Source: a virus. From it: DNA of 63,358 nt. The stretch is from positions 1 through 63,358 of IMG/VR virus record IMGVR_UViG_3300030109_004835. The stretch is one strand, 5' to 3'. The position numbers and the translations under genes were made by a program. This document shows positions 25,938 through 35,513 of the stretch, piece by piece. The notes under the pieces were generated by a model, which saw only the letters and a list, made by a program, of their open reading frames with translations, searched no databases and was not told where the DNA came from. How positions within the stretch are numbered: the stretch's first letter is position 1; every line of letters starts with the position of its first letter.

Positions 25938-26113
25938 TTACTCTTGGCTTTGCCCACATTAAGGGCGAGCCACGATACAACGGCTGAAGCGCGGGAGACC
26001 CACTTGTTGTCACTCTCGTTAGGAGTCAATGTAGCAACAAGAGAAGCTACGGCGATTACACTTGCTGCGATTTGAAGCAGGGTGTCTACGTTTTCTGTAA
26101 TATATTCGATCAT
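25934..26113 (-). CDS. Second holin-like membrane protein, 59 aa
   Basis: The product has two potential membrane helices: LLQIAASVIAVASLVATL (about 12-29) and ASAVVSWLALNVG (about 42-54), linked by a charged turn (TPNESDNKW) and ended by a basic KAKSK tail. This is the plan of a small two-span holin. It is the first gene of the lysis cassette, starting 12 nt after the neck-protein stop, and its end is coupled to the 72-aa gene by a GTGA overlap. With the 55-aa protein it may form a holin/antiholin pair. Confidence 0.7.
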   Translation of the reverse strand: MIEYITENVDTLLQIAASVIAVASLVATLTPNESDNKWVSRASAVVSWLALNVGKAKSK

Positions 26114-26124
26114 AGGGGTAGGGG

Positions 26125-27150
26125 TTACATCATGTTGCTGGTGTATGCTCCCACACCAGAGGGGTCAAAACGAATGGCGGGCTTGGCAGCCCCGCGATGG
26201 GCGTCGAGTTGTTCGTCGAGGATATTACGGCAAACGCTCCAATGGTAGTTGGCTCTCTCAAGGTCAGCGTTCTCCTCAGCAATATTCCCGAGCATAGCAT
26301 GCTTGATAGCATTAAGACTCGACATATGGACAATGTCCGTAGGGGTAAGAAGTTGTTTAAACTTTCGCTTTAGTAAGAGACGGATCGACATTGTTGTGCT
26401 GTTCCGATTGTCGATCCGGTAACGCCGGTAGCGAGTTATGTGGTTGGCCTGTTGGATACTATCAGCCGCAACAAGCGTCTCAGATGAGCCTGTTTCTTCC
26501 CAAGTCAGTTTAACCGGAGCTGTGAGTTCTGTGTCCCCCATCCTAATTTCACTGATGCTGGTAATGCTCGTCGTGTTGGTTGTAAGGCTGGCCTGTCCGC
26601 CACAATTAAACTGACCACCCATAGCTACTGTATGATCTGCGGTTGGTGAGGAAGTGCCCGCCCCATCAGAAAAAGTTACATGCACTTTCCCTGATGCGGG
26701 AAGCGTTGTGGCTGGGCTGATAGGTTGTAATTTTAAAGAATATGTTTTCCCAGCCACAGGCTCCTCAACAGTGGGTGAGTAGCCGTCGTCCACAATACCG
26801 AAAGAAGCTAGTGTGTTCTCACCAGCACGGTCGTTTCGGCCCACGATGTTGTAATCATGGAACTGAGCCCTAATTTCTTGTGGGTAAGAATAATCTACAG
26901 TGTCACCAGTTGTGTCGAGCAAAGCCGCAATTACAGATTCTGCATGGTCGGGGATCGTGAATGTCCCACCAGAAGTAGATACAACGTGCTCAAACAAAAG
27001 ATCCCGCCACATTCCCATGCTGTATAGTCTGGGCAGGGCGAGATTCAGTTCTTTTCTAAACTGTGGGGCACCTTCAACACCTTGAGCTGCGGGTGAGCCG
27101 CATGAAGATTGAAGGGCGTCAGTTACCCCTTGAGCAGTCAACGTGGCCAT
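26125..27150 (-). CDS. Probable head-tail connector / neck protein, 341 aa
   Basis: The N-terminal part, with ALPRLYSMGMWRDLLF, GTFTIPDHAESVIAALL and IRAQFHDY, resembles a family of phage neck or adaptor proteins whose typical plan is 'RL...W...(I)tlP...e.V.a'. The middle is Ser/Thr-rich and beta-like, and the C-terminal part (LTPTDIVHMSSLNAIKHAML to ANYHWSVCRNILDEQL) matches the end of the same kind of protein. Role: joining portal or tail tube parts. The similarity is from memory of the pattern, so the exact step is uncertain. It lies between the fibre genes and the lysis genes. Confidence 0.55.
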   Translation of the reverse strand: MATLTAQGVTDALQSSCGSPAAQGVEGAPQFRKELNLALPRLYSMGMWRDLLFEHVVSTSGGTFTIPDHAESVIAALLDTTGDTVDYSYPQEIRAQFHDYNIVGRNDRAGENTLASFGIVDDGYSPTVEEPVAGKTYSLKLQPISPATTLPASGKVHVTFSDGAGTSSPTADHTVAMGGQFNCGGQASLTTNTTSITSISEIRMGDTELTAPVKLTWEETGSSETLVAADSIQQANHITRYRRYRIDNRNSTTMSIRLLLKRKFKQLLTPTDIVHMSSLNAIKHAMLGNIAEENADLERANYHWSVCRNILDEQLDAHRGAAKPAIRFDPSGVGAYTSNMM

Positions 27151-27205
27151 AACCCACGCTACCAGAATAGGGGTTAAAGGTCAAGATTAGGCAAAAAACC
27201 CCTAA

Positions 27206-28390
27206 CTACGGCCCGATTCTATCCATAACAGTAGGGGACCAGACCACATCACTGGTGACATTTTGTGTAATTTTATTGTCCATAGATACTGACCCTAGTT
27301 TTACATGATATGTCCCTTCAGTAGACCCATCTTGTGCTGCTTCATCCCGCCTACCAGTAGTAGAAGTCCCCATGCCAACGGATGAGATTGCAAATGGATC
27401 TGGTTCTCCTATCTGAACCCAACAATTAGTAATTTCATTGAATTTCCCTTTCTCAAGGTCTACTTCCCAAACTAAGTAAACATCTCCATATGAGCTTAAT
27501 TGATGATAAGGATCTTCATTATTTTCCCCATGAACAACTGCTTTCATGGGGTTGCCATCTTTAGTGTCTACATTAGGGACTTGCTGGGTAATATTACCTA
27601 TTTCTTCTTGGGCCGCCCCACTACAATAAGTAATCTGACCAGATACGGTGTGTGTTAAGGAACCACTTCCGTAGGTGCTGCCATCAGTGTCTTTAACCCC
27701 CGATGTTGTAGCTTCGTTAGGTTGACCGGTATTTAAACTAAGGGAGTGCTGGTGGGATGGTATAGTGTGGGTGTGGTCGTGTTCGTGGGTGTGTGACCCT
27801 ACTCCAGCGGTGTGGGTGTGGTCATGTTCGTGGGTGTGTGACATCGCCACATCATGGCCATGAGCTATATCATGTGTGTGATCTCCATACCCACTACCAC
27901 TTTGGACACCGGATGTTGTAGTAGTTTGAGACGACGTAGAACCATAACCAGAAACCGCCGCAACGTCGGTGCCGGTAGTCGCGTCATCTGGCTGGCTTGT
28001 AGTCACCGTGCCAGAACCCCCGTTTACATTTCCAGTAGTTGCGTCATCAATAGATGTCGTAACCGTATCAGATCCACTTCCAGTTGGCCCCGATCCAGTA
28101 GACCCCGAAATAGAGTGAGTGTGGTCGTGTTCGTGGGCGTGGTCGGCATGGTCCGCTACGGCAATCGCGCTGGTTTCAAACCGTAAGGTGATAACATCTA
28201 CGCGCCAATGCAGTTCACCATACGCAACCTTCGCGCCCCCGTCCCCGTGCATCAAAGCAAATGCGTGAGGACGATGAAGCAGTTCCCCCGCTGCCCTTTC
28301 GTAACTAGTTGATGATCCTTCAGCCGACCCTATCTGAGATCCTTCTGGAAACTCTGGATCAGGGATAGGGCCTAACTCAATAGGGGTCAT
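27206..28390 (-). CDS. Histidine-rich tail fibre / collar-like protein, 394 aa
   Basis: Two clusters of HxH motifs (residues about 81-93 and 171-214, of the form HEHDHTH) are embedded in a Gly/Ser/Thr-rich region. HxH motifs of this kind in phage fibre tips coordinate iron or zinc ions along the axis of a trimer. The N-terminal 75 residues (WRVDVITLRFE) and the C-terminal 120 (YLVWEVDLEKGKFNEITNCWV) are beta-rich. Placement after the 451-aa virion protein supports a tail-tip or receptor-contact role. The repeat DNA shows three near-identical GTG-rich blocks (about 27766-27845 and 28114-28150). Confidence 0.65.
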   Translation of the reverse strand: MTPIELGPIPDPEFPEGSQIGSAEGSSTSYERAAGELLHRPHAFALMHGDGGAKVAYGELHWRVDVITLRFETSAIAVADHADHAHEHDHTHSISGSTGSGPTGSGSDTVTTSIDDATTGNVNGGSGTVTTSQPDDATTGTDVAAVSGYGSTSSQTTTTSGVQSGSGYGDHTHDIAHGHDVAMSHTHEHDHTHTAGVGSHTHEHDHTHTIPSHQHSLSLNTGQPNEATTSGVKDTDGSTYGSGSLTHTVSGQITYCSGAAQEEIGNITQQVPNVDTKDGNPMKAVVHGENNEDPYHQLSSYGDVYLVWEVDLEKGKFNEITNCWVQIGEPDPFAISSVGMGTSTTGRRDEAAQDGSTEGTYHVKLGSVSMDNKITQNVTSDVVWSPTVMDRIGP

Positions 28391-28393
28391 GTA

Positions 28394-29749
28394 TTAAGAA
28401 GGGTGGTGGACTTTGACTACCTCAAGTAAATAGCCGCCTCTAAATGGTTGCTGGGTAGCAGACCCATCAAAAGGGTTGCTAAGGTTTGCCCAATCAGTCG
28501 GGCTAGAAGCCTTACACCAAGGTTTAGGGAAAGCGTATTCTCCCAGTTTATGCACAGGATCATTTGTGCCTATAAAATCAGTAAGGGTGATTGCTTCTGT
28601 AAGAACATTAGATACTCGCACGCTAAATTGAATTCCGCTATACGAGGCACTAGATGTTTTAAATATGACTGGCTCAGGGGGAGTAAGAGGCTCTTTGCTC
28701 CACACTTGCAACACAGTCATCTTGGTGGCCCCGCTAAAGCCATCCTTACCTTCTTTATTTCGAACAGTCACCGTAGTGTTGCTACTGCCGTCTTTTTTAT
28801 TAGCAGTGGTAAAAATCAAATCCTCAACAACAGCGGGCCATGTAAAGTTACGGTAGGTAGTGTATTCGCGAATCTTCTTACCGCCAGAGCCGTAAGTAGT
28901 GTGGGCCTCTGCATCTTGTGGGATTACATCCTGTAGAGTTACTTTCCACCAATCATGGCTTAATTGCTCTGCTTCGTGGTTAATGCCTGATGCGTCTAGC
29001 CCCCATACAGCTTCATTTTCCCAAGCCGCAGTGCCCGCTGTTTCTTCTCCGGCTGTGTCGGTCCCTCCCCCGTGGGGTGCATTGTATTTCTCCCCTCTAT
29101 AGATTAATTTCTCTACAGTTCGTAAAACGCCTTCAGTAGCGGGGTCTAATTTCTGGGACGAAATATCTATTCTCCTGAAATAGACTCGTTGTTCAACTAC
29201 GAACAGGCCGTCTAATTCTTTATCGCCTATCCTCTTCTGTTGACGGGTCAACAGAATGTAATCTTTAGAGACCGGAACTTCGTCGGGAGCGCCGCTATTG
29301 TCGTAAGTAATAATGTCTTCCGCAGCAAACTGATTAGTCGGATCCGGCATAAGCTCTCCAGCTATGTGGTTGGCGTCTACGTCAGAAAAGGCAGACCGCA
29401 ACGTAACGTAAGTCCTTACTACGGTGTCATATTTATTACCCCCGATATCAGCTTGGCTGAACTCAAAGTTGTAATCGTCCTGCGAGGCTCTATCGGCTGC
29501 GTAGTAATACTCATACATCAGGCCATTCGCATCGGCCTGCTTGACGAAGCACAACTTGTGGTTTGGGAAGTTCTCTGTGTCAGGGTGCGCGGTCCCGTAG
29601 GCGGGGAGGTTAGCCTCTATTTCTGACGGAGTATTACCAATCTTCTGCGCGTCAACCGTCTCAAAAAACAGAAGGTCCGCTACCTTCGGTGAAACGAAAG
29701 AGAGGACCGACTGCCGCTGCGGGCTGGGCTGATTCCTAGATACAGGCAC
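28394..29749 (-). CDS. Virion structural protein, 451 aa
   Basis: No certain family. It is beta-rich with many aromatic residues (YEYYYAADRASQDDYNFEF, EQRVYFRRIDI) and an acidic middle. Similar proteins with an 'NHKL.....YEYYYAADR' style block occur among tail or baseplate genes of marine podovirus-like phages. It is separated from the His-rich protein by 3 nt and preceded by a hairpin after the 58-aa gene. A tail-tube or fibre-attachment role is inferred. Confidence 0.6.
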   Translation of the reverse strand: MPVSRNQPSPQRQSVLSFVSPKVADLLFFETVDAQKIGNTPSEIEANLPAYGTAHPDTENFPNHKLCFVKQADANGLMYEYYYAADRASQDDYNFEFSQADIGGNKYDTVVRTYVTLRSAFSDVDANHIAGELMPDPTNQFAAEDIITYDNSGAPDEVPVSKDYILLTRQQKRIGDKELDGLFVVEQRVYFRRIDISSQKLDPATEGVLRTVEKLIYRGEKYNAPHGGGTDTAGEETAGTAAWENEAVWGLDASGINHEAEQLSHDWWKVTLQDVIPQDAEAHTTYGSGGKKIREYTTYRNFTWPAVVEDLIFTTANKKDGSSNTTVTVRNKEGKDGFSGATKMTVLQVWSKEPLTPPEPVIFKTSSASYSGIQFSVRVSNVLTEAITLTDFIGTNDPVHKLGEYAFPKPWCKASSPTDWANLSNPFDGSATQQPFRGGYLLEVVKVHHPS

Positions 29750-29785
29750 CTGTCGAGTATATTCAAACAGGGCTGGATTTCAAGT

Positions 29786-29806
29786 GGTTAAGCGTGGCGC
29801 TTAACC
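29786..29806 (-). terminator. Compact hairpin between virion genes
   Basis: A perfect 9-bp stem GGTTAAGCG/CGCTTAACC with a 3-nt loop abuts the stop codon of the 58-aa gene. No T-run follows on the minus strand, so it is more likely an RNA-stability or attenuation hairpin than a full terminator. Confidence 0.45.
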
Positions 29807-29983
29807 CTATGAATCCTCCCCTTCAGGGGCTTCAACTGCTTCAAGCTGTGGTTCTTCAACCGCAATCTTATCGAATAGGTGGGTGGCAGCTTTAGCCACG
29901 TTGATGCCGCCTGCTTTCACAGCGATATCAATGAGCTGTGCCAATGCGCGACGTTCGTCGTCGGATAGTTCGATTTTTGCCAT
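29807..29983 (-). CDS. Small helical protein, 58 aa
   Basis: A short gene between the large fibre and the 451-aa protein. The product reads KIELSDDERRALAQLIDIAV then GGINVAKAATHLFDKI and ends with an acidic tail. Its helix-turn-helix-like arrangement and acidic tail are typical of small phage proteins found after tail fibre genes, with unknown function. It starts 49 nt after the fibre stop. Confidence 0.65.
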   Translation of the reverse strand: MAKIELSDDERRALAQLIDIAVKAGGINVAKAATHLFDKIAVEEPQLEAVEAPEGEDS

Positions 29984-30032
29984 GGAGGGACGCTAGAGAG
30001 AAAGAGGTTGGGGTTCAACTATTTTCTTTGTT

Positions 30033-33000
30033 TTAGGAGAGCGTCAGTGAGGTGGTCCTCACTTGGCCGTCCGTTCCTTTGTATTTAACCTTGATCGAAG
30101 TGTTGCTTGCAACTGTAAAGATAAGCTCTCCGTTGTTGGTAGGATCATCTGAGCTTGAGGCCGGAGTCTGGACCAGTGGCTTGTTGGCGACGACCTCTTC
30201 GCGGCTACCGCTGACAGTAAGGTAAGGAGTGATCCCGCCGCTGCCGTTGTCAGCTTGCAGCGTGATTATTTGATCCGTTGCCTGTTGCTCAAGACTCAGC
30301 TCACCGGTGTTCTGAACTAGTCGCGTATTACTTCCGTTGTGGAACAGTTGGAAATCGTTTTGGGTTCCAAGTGCAATCCTGCTATTGTCGGGGAATACAG
30401 TGTAGGTGTTTGTCCCGTCTGCCGAAATCCCCTTTAGTTCAAAGTAGGTTGTGATGTTATTATTACCATCGTCGCACTTGAAATACACTGACTTATCGTC
30501 AGCAAAGTTGCCTATCGTTAGATGACCAGTAAAGTTGTAGATCTGGCTGTCAACTGCATTGTGGTGAATCTGCAAGTCCCCCTCACCGAAGCGTAAAATT
30601 TTGTTATCTGTTATTCTTACATCCCCGTGGATGTCGAAATCAAAAGAAGGAGTGGAGGTCAACACTCCGATCCGGCCCGTGCTGGCATCAAGGCGCATGA
30701 ACTCTGTGGAGTTGGCAGCTTGAAGAACCAAGTCGGCATTCGGAGTTGTCGGCCCGACCTTCATCAGGTTGCCGGTCTGGCTGAATCTGATTTCTGCTCC
30801 AGTCGGATCGTCGGGTGAAGCAAAGACAAGGCGGCCTACATTACCAGCGGCCGTAGCGATGGTTATTCCGCCGTTGCTGTTCGACTCAACAATCAGATCA
30901 TCCGAGTTTGTATCGTAGGTAAAGCTGCCTGCACTTGCCGATTTTACGTGGAGCTTTCCTAATGGACTCGTAGTTCCTACCCCAACGCGAGCATTTTCTG
31001 AGTCGATGGCGAATGGGTATGAAGTAGTATGCCGAGAATAAAACTGTAAGTCTCCCGGTGTTGATCCGTCATCTGGCAGATACCAAGTCATCGTGCCGGT
31101 GTTCAGCATCAACAGATCATGCGTTGGGTTTCCGCCAGTGTAAGAGTCGTTTCCTAGCTGCAGCGAAACCGTGTTGTGGTTAGGCACATTCACATGAAGC
31201 TTTCCTGTCGGGGAAGACGTTCCTAAACCAAAACGCTGCGAGTTGTCTATGGTGACCGCCTTGACTCCTGTGCCTGTATATAGGCAAAGCTTGCCGCTAG
31301 AGGTAGTAGTCGCCATCGCCATTTCAGCGTTGGTGATCATGCCGAAGTAGCCAGCCCTGCCTGTCGTGTTGCCGTGATAGACTTCTAGGTATCCCGTAGC
31401 GTCGTTGGTGCTAGAGCTATTCGGGTCAGAGAGGCGAATGTGCGGATCGTTGCTCGTTCCGTTTAGGATGTGGACCTTTGTTGCAGGTGCAGCTACTCCT
31501 AGCCCAAGGTTGCCCGTATCGCGTGGGATGGTGATGACGTTGGTATCGTCAGAAAGCGTGGTGTTGTTAGTCGCGTGAACGCCGATGTTCAATGCGTTGG
31601 CGCTTCCGTCGTAATGAATAAAACCGCCTTGGAAATTGGCGCTGCCTTCAATGAGTCGAATCTTGCTTCCTTCTGCATTATTGCCGTTGCACTGGATCGC
31701 AAGCGTTGCAGTTGTTGCTCCGTTTATGTGTAGCGGATACGCCACAGAGGTAGTTCCAATGCCGACGTTTCCAGCGGAATCGATTCGCATTCTTTCCGTA
31801 GCAATACCTCCCGCTGCCGAAGCCATATTTGTGGAGAACAAAAGATCGTTCCCAGTTGTAGTAGCCCCAATACCAGAATAGCCGCCAGAACCGCCCATTA
31901 TTAGACCTGCATATCCACCAGCAAACGCATCCCTACCCAAGTGGAATCTAGCGTCTGCCCCTGTAGTATAATAGCCCTGTATTACGCCTGAGTTAGCTTG
32001 GATTCTTGTTCCAGTCGCGCTCTCGCTTCCAAGGTATAGCGTTGAAGAAACCGCCGCACTACCTGTTACCGATAATTTTTGCGCTGGGTTAGTATTACTA
32101 AGACCTAAATTCCCAGCCGACGTAAGCCTTGCTTTCTCAGAGCCTCCAGCATTGAACGCAAAATGAGTCGCGTTTGCGTGGATGTTAAAGGTCATGTCAT
32201 TTGTGCCGTCCAAATGAATATTGGTATCACTTGCAACGCTTGACCTAAGAAATGGAGAGTAAACATTGTCTGCGAATAAGTGTGCCAACGTCAAATTCGC
32301 AGCCGTTCCGCTGAATACTTCCGAAGAATTGGTTGCGTCTTTCAGCAAAGTGAATCCACCCGCGCTATCGTCCCATCCCATGAAGCCAACCTTTGCGCTG
32401 CCGTCGTAGTATCGGAATTCGATGCCCCTATCTTTGTTGTCGTCGGAAGAAGGTGCGGTGTCTCCACCCAATGTAAGAACGGGATCGTCTACCGTGACCG
32501 TAGTTGAATTGACTGTGGTCGTCGTGCCGTCCACTTGAAGATTTCCGAAGATCCTTACAAGGCCAGTGCTGTCTTCGATGCGAAGTCTTTCGGTGCTGTT
32601 TGTGCTGAAACGGATGTCTCCGTTTAATGAAATAAGGCGGTTGTGGTTGCTAGTGTGGGAAATTTGAAAATCATTCGAATTACCAAACAGTAACAGTGTC
32701 CCATCGTAAAAAGTAGTGTTCCCGTTGACCTCTGAATTTCCGCTCCACCGAATGCCGCCTGTGATGTCGAGGGTGTAGATCGGATTAGTGTTACCAATGC
32801 CGACTTTATTGTTTCCGCGATTTATAACCAGAGCGTCCGCGCTAAGGGCACTGTTGCGAATGCGGAACATATCATTGTTCGCGCCACCGGCGTATTGGTT
32901 CTCGATCGTCCAGTTCGTATATGTGCCTGACAATTGAACAACAGGACCAGAACTACCTGTTCCTTTTACAGTAACGGTCGGAGTAGCTCCTTCGACATGA

Positions 33001-35513
33001 AGGATTGATGCTGGTGACGAAGTGCCGATTCCGACTTTTCCTGACTCATCAATCAGCATTCTTTCTGTGCCGGTTACTGTGGTAGTATTGGCAGCAGTGT
33101 AAAATTTGATCTGTGTTGCTGCGTTAGCTTTGTTTGTCCCACCTCCTATGGACACACTGCTGTAATTTTGATCAGAATCACCGACCATAAACAGCACAGG
33201 TTCTTGTGCGTTTGTATAATGAGGGAATGCGACCCTTGAGAATTTGCGAGTGCTATTTGTAATTGACTGTGCGCCTACATCTCCACCCCCAACAAAAGAA
33301 AATCCGTTTTGAGGGGGTACCACCGTCAATGTGTGGCTTGGTGCCGTGACTCCTATACCGACATTTCCTCCGTTCGTCGCTAAACTAAAGTCAATGGCAG
33401 CGTTGCTGCTATTAAAGCGATTAATGTTGCCATCACCCGGATTTATTTCAAGACGGTTCCCACTGCTCTGATACATTCGAAGCTTGGGAGTGTTGCCCAT
33501 TAAGGTGTCGATGTATCCGCTTCCTGATCCGCTAGGGGTCTCAATCTTAAAGTTGGTTGTGCTGCTTCCTTGGACCGTTAGATCTGCGGTAGGTGCCGCA
33601 GTGCCGATGCCCACATGACCGTCCAGCATGGTCATCACCGTCGTGTCTGTGCCGTTCACAAACGTGTTGAACTTCAGCTCGCCGGTTGCAGTAGCGGCTA
33701 CAGGGTCGTGGATTCGGGCAGCAATCTGGGCATAGACTCTGCCGCCACCCTGATCGTTGTTAGACTGATACTGCAACGATCCGATGCTGTCATTGACCGC
33801 AGGGCTTGCGGTGTTTTTGAGCATTCGCAAGAACGTGCCAGAGGAGTCCGCATTCGTGTTTTCAACAACTACAACGGGCTTGTGAGAAGTGGCGCTGGAT
33901 ACATGGAGCAACTCTGAAGCTGCCGAAGTTCCTATCCCTACGTTGCCGCCGTCTAGGATTGTGAAAACACCAGTGTCATTATCTTCTACACGGAAGATGT
34001 GTGCTGTTCCTTTTCCATTCACCAGCAGGGTTGCGCTCTCTCCGTGGTCGCCTGTGTAACCACTCGCAGCGGCAGACTCAAAATATCCTGCGTATTGATT
34101 GTTCGAGCCAGTGCCATCTAAGACACTATGCACGCCGTAAATTCTATTCGAGGCGTGGTTTTTTGCATGTGTTATATCAACATCAATGCCATAGACACGC
34201 GAGTTACCTGAATTACTATCATCAGTCAGCTCAATATAGGCTCCTTTGACATCGCTGTTTGACGGGTAAGAGGTCAGGGCACTCTTAAAGAGATCCAGTG
34301 TTGCGCCGCTGCTGAGAGATGTGGTGACATCTAGTTTTGCTGCTGGTGCCGCGACTCCTATCCCGACGTTGCCGGTCGTATGCTTGACGACAAGCCGGTC
34401 AGTGCCGTTTTCTTGAAGGTGTATGTTTTCGCCTGATCCGGCGTTTAGCTTCAAAGCTCCGCTGCTGCTGAGAGTGTTACTTGCGAAGGTCCAGTAGTAA
34501 CCAATCTTGGCGTAGGTGTCCGACACCCCGCCGCCGATGTGGAGGAATGCGGTTGGGGAGGTTTGATTAATTCCCACATTACCCGAAGGCAAAATTCTCA
34601 TCGCCTCAGACAAAGCTGACCCTGAATGGGTCTTGAATATCATCTGGCTTCCTGAGCCGTTGCCTTGCCCCGTGATCGTTGCGGCCTCGCGTCCGGTCTC
34701 GCGCAAATAAAGAAGGTCGCCGGTTCCCTGAATTTCGACTTCACCGGCAGGTGAAGTAGTGCCAACACCAATCGCACCTACATGAAGCGTTCCGCTCGCA
34801 TCGTTTTGGGTTCCGTTACCCAGCGCGATTGTTCCGTTAGCCGTGCGAGAAAGCGATGCCGTAGGGCTGTCTATACCTGCCCCAAGTGCAACGTATTGAG
34901 CAGATACTGCGTTAAGATGATAGCCCAGACCCACATTGGAACCGTAAAGGCGCTTGCCTGTAAAGTTGATGTATGTCCCTGCCGGAGCAAGGGTCAGGTT
35001 GCCGCTTTGGGTTCCAATAGTCGGGGTTTTTACTGTGCCCGCATGGATGGTTGCTTCCGTCCCACTAAAGACTTCGTTCGAGTTCGTCGCGCTCGTCAGG
35101 AATGTAAACGCATCCGCACTGTCGTCGTAACCCATGAAGCCTCTCTTCGCGGCACCATCGTTATAAAAGAATTCTATGCCCCGATCTTTGCTATCGTTTC
35201 CCGTTAGAGGAGAGCCTTCTTGACCGCCAAGCGTAAATACGGGGTCATCAATCGTGATGACGGTTGAGTTGAATGTGGTGGCGCTGCCGTTGACCTCAAG
35301 CTCCCCGTTAATGAACAACTTATCGGCGCTCTGGTCCCACTGCATGTATTTGCCAGAGCTAGCACCAAAAAACTTTACGTCGTGGCCGTTGCCGTCGGCA
35401 CCAACATTAAGGGCACCTGAAATGGTGCCCCCCGCGTTCAGACCAACTGGTCCCTCTGAAACTACGGTTACCTGATCAAGGGTCTGGGTAACTGTGACTG
35501 ATTCGTTGGCCAT
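30033..35513 (-). CDS. Giant repetitive tail fibre, 1,826 aa
   Basis: About fourteen copies of a motif like GNVGIGTTSP, each followed by a hydrophobic L-x-V strand, run through the protein and are typical of long beta-structured phage fibres. A larger unit (TTFNSTVITIDDPVFTLGG, KDRGIEF, GFMGYDDSA, NSNEVFSG) occurs near residue 70 and again near 1040, so the protein probably arose by internal duplication. The N-terminus (MANESVTVTQTLDQVTVV) would anchor to the tail and the C-terminus is a short beta domain without a recognisable S74 chaperone. Role: host recognition. It is preceded, 1 nt apart, by a 122-aa protein that may form its base. Confidence 0.85.
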   Translation of the reverse strand: MANESVTVTQTLDQVTVVSEGPVGLNAGGTISGALNVGADGNGHDVKFFGASSGKYMQWDQSADKLFINGELEVNGSATTFNSTVITIDDPVFTLGGQEGSPLTGNDSKDRGIEFFYNDGAAKRGFMGYDDSADAFTFLTSATNSNEVFSGTEATIHAGTVKTPTIGTQSGNLTLAPAGTYINFTGKRLYGSNVGLGYHLNAVSAQYVALGAGIDSPTASLSRTANGTIALGNGTQNDASGTLHVGAIGVGTTSPAGEVEIQGTGDLLYLRETGREAATITGQGNGSGSQMIFKTHSGSALSEAMRILPSGNVGINQTSPTAFLHIGGGVSDTYAKIGYYWTFASNTLSSSGALKLNAGSGENIHLQENGTDRLVVKHTTGNVGIGVAAPAAKLDVTTSLSSGATLDLFKSALTSYPSNSDVKGAYIELTDDSNSGNSRVYGIDVDITHAKNHASNRIYGVHSVLDGTGSNNQYAGYFESAAASGYTGDHGESATLLVNGKGTAHIFRVEDNDTGVFTILDGGNVGIGTSAASELLHVSSATSHKPVVVVENTNADSSGTFLRMLKNTASPAVNDSIGSLQYQSNNDQGGGRVYAQIAARIHDPVAATATGELKFNTFVNGTDTTVMTMLDGHVGIGTAAPTADLTVQGSSTTNFKIETPSGSGSGYIDTLMGNTPKLRMYQSSGNRLEINPGDGNINRFNSSNAAIDFSLATNGGNVGIGVTAPSHTLTVVPPQNGFSFVGGGDVGAQSITNSTRKFSRVAFPHYTNAQEPVLFMVGDSDQNYSSVSIGGGTNKANAATQIKFYTAANTTTVTGTERMLIDESGKVGIGTSSPASILHVEGATPTVTVKGTGSSGPVVQLSGTYTNWTIENQYAGGANNDMFRIRNSALSADALVINRGNNKVGIGNTNPIYTLDITGGIRWSGNSEVNGNTTFYDGTLLLFGNSNDFQISHTSNHNRLISLNGDIRFSTNSTERLRIEDSTGLVRIFGNLQVDGTTTTVNSTTVTVDDPVLTLGGDTAPSSDDNKDRGIEFRYYDGSAKVGFMGWDDSAGGFTLLKDATNSSEVFSGTAANLTLAHLFADNVYSPFLRSSVASDTNIHLDGTNDMTFNIHANATHFAFNAGGSEKARLTSAGNLGLSNTNPAQKLSVTGSAAVSSTLYLGSESATGTRIQANSGVIQGYYTTGADARFHLGRDAFAGGYAGLIMGGSGGYSGIGATTTGNDLLFSTNMASAAGGIATERMRIDSAGNVGIGTTSVAYPLHINGATTATLAIQCNGNNAEGSKIRLIEGSANFQGGFIHYDGSANALNIGVHATNNTTLSDDTNVITIPRDTGNLGLGVAAPATKVHILNGTSNDPHIRLSDPNSSSTNDATGYLEVYHGNTTGRAGYFGMITNAEMAMATTTSSGKLCLYTGTGVKAVTIDNSQRFGLGTSSPTGKLHVNVPNHNTVSLQLGNDSYTGGNPTHDLLMLNTGTMTWYLPDDGSTPGDLQFYSRHTTSYPFAIDSENARVGVGTTSPLGKLHVKSASAGSFTYDTNSDDLIVESNSNGGITIATAAGNVGRLVFASPDDPTGAEIRFSQTGNLMKVGPTTPNADLVLQAANSTEFMRLDASTGRIGVLTSTPSFDFDIHGDVRITDNKILRFGEGDLQIHHNAVDSQIYNFTGHLTIGNFADDKSVYFKCDDGNNNITTYFELKGISADGTNTYTVFPDNSRIALGTQNDFQLFHNGSNTRLVQNTGELSLEQQATDQIITLQADNGSGGITPYLTVSGSREEVVANKPLVQTPASSSDDPTNNGELIFTVASNTSIKVKYKGTDGQVRTTSLTLS

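Noticed and set aside
27171-27208. Terminator between His-rich fibre and neck gene (AGGGGTT/AACCCCT)
   Set aside because: Loop of about 20 nt and no T-run on the transcribed strand; too weak to list.
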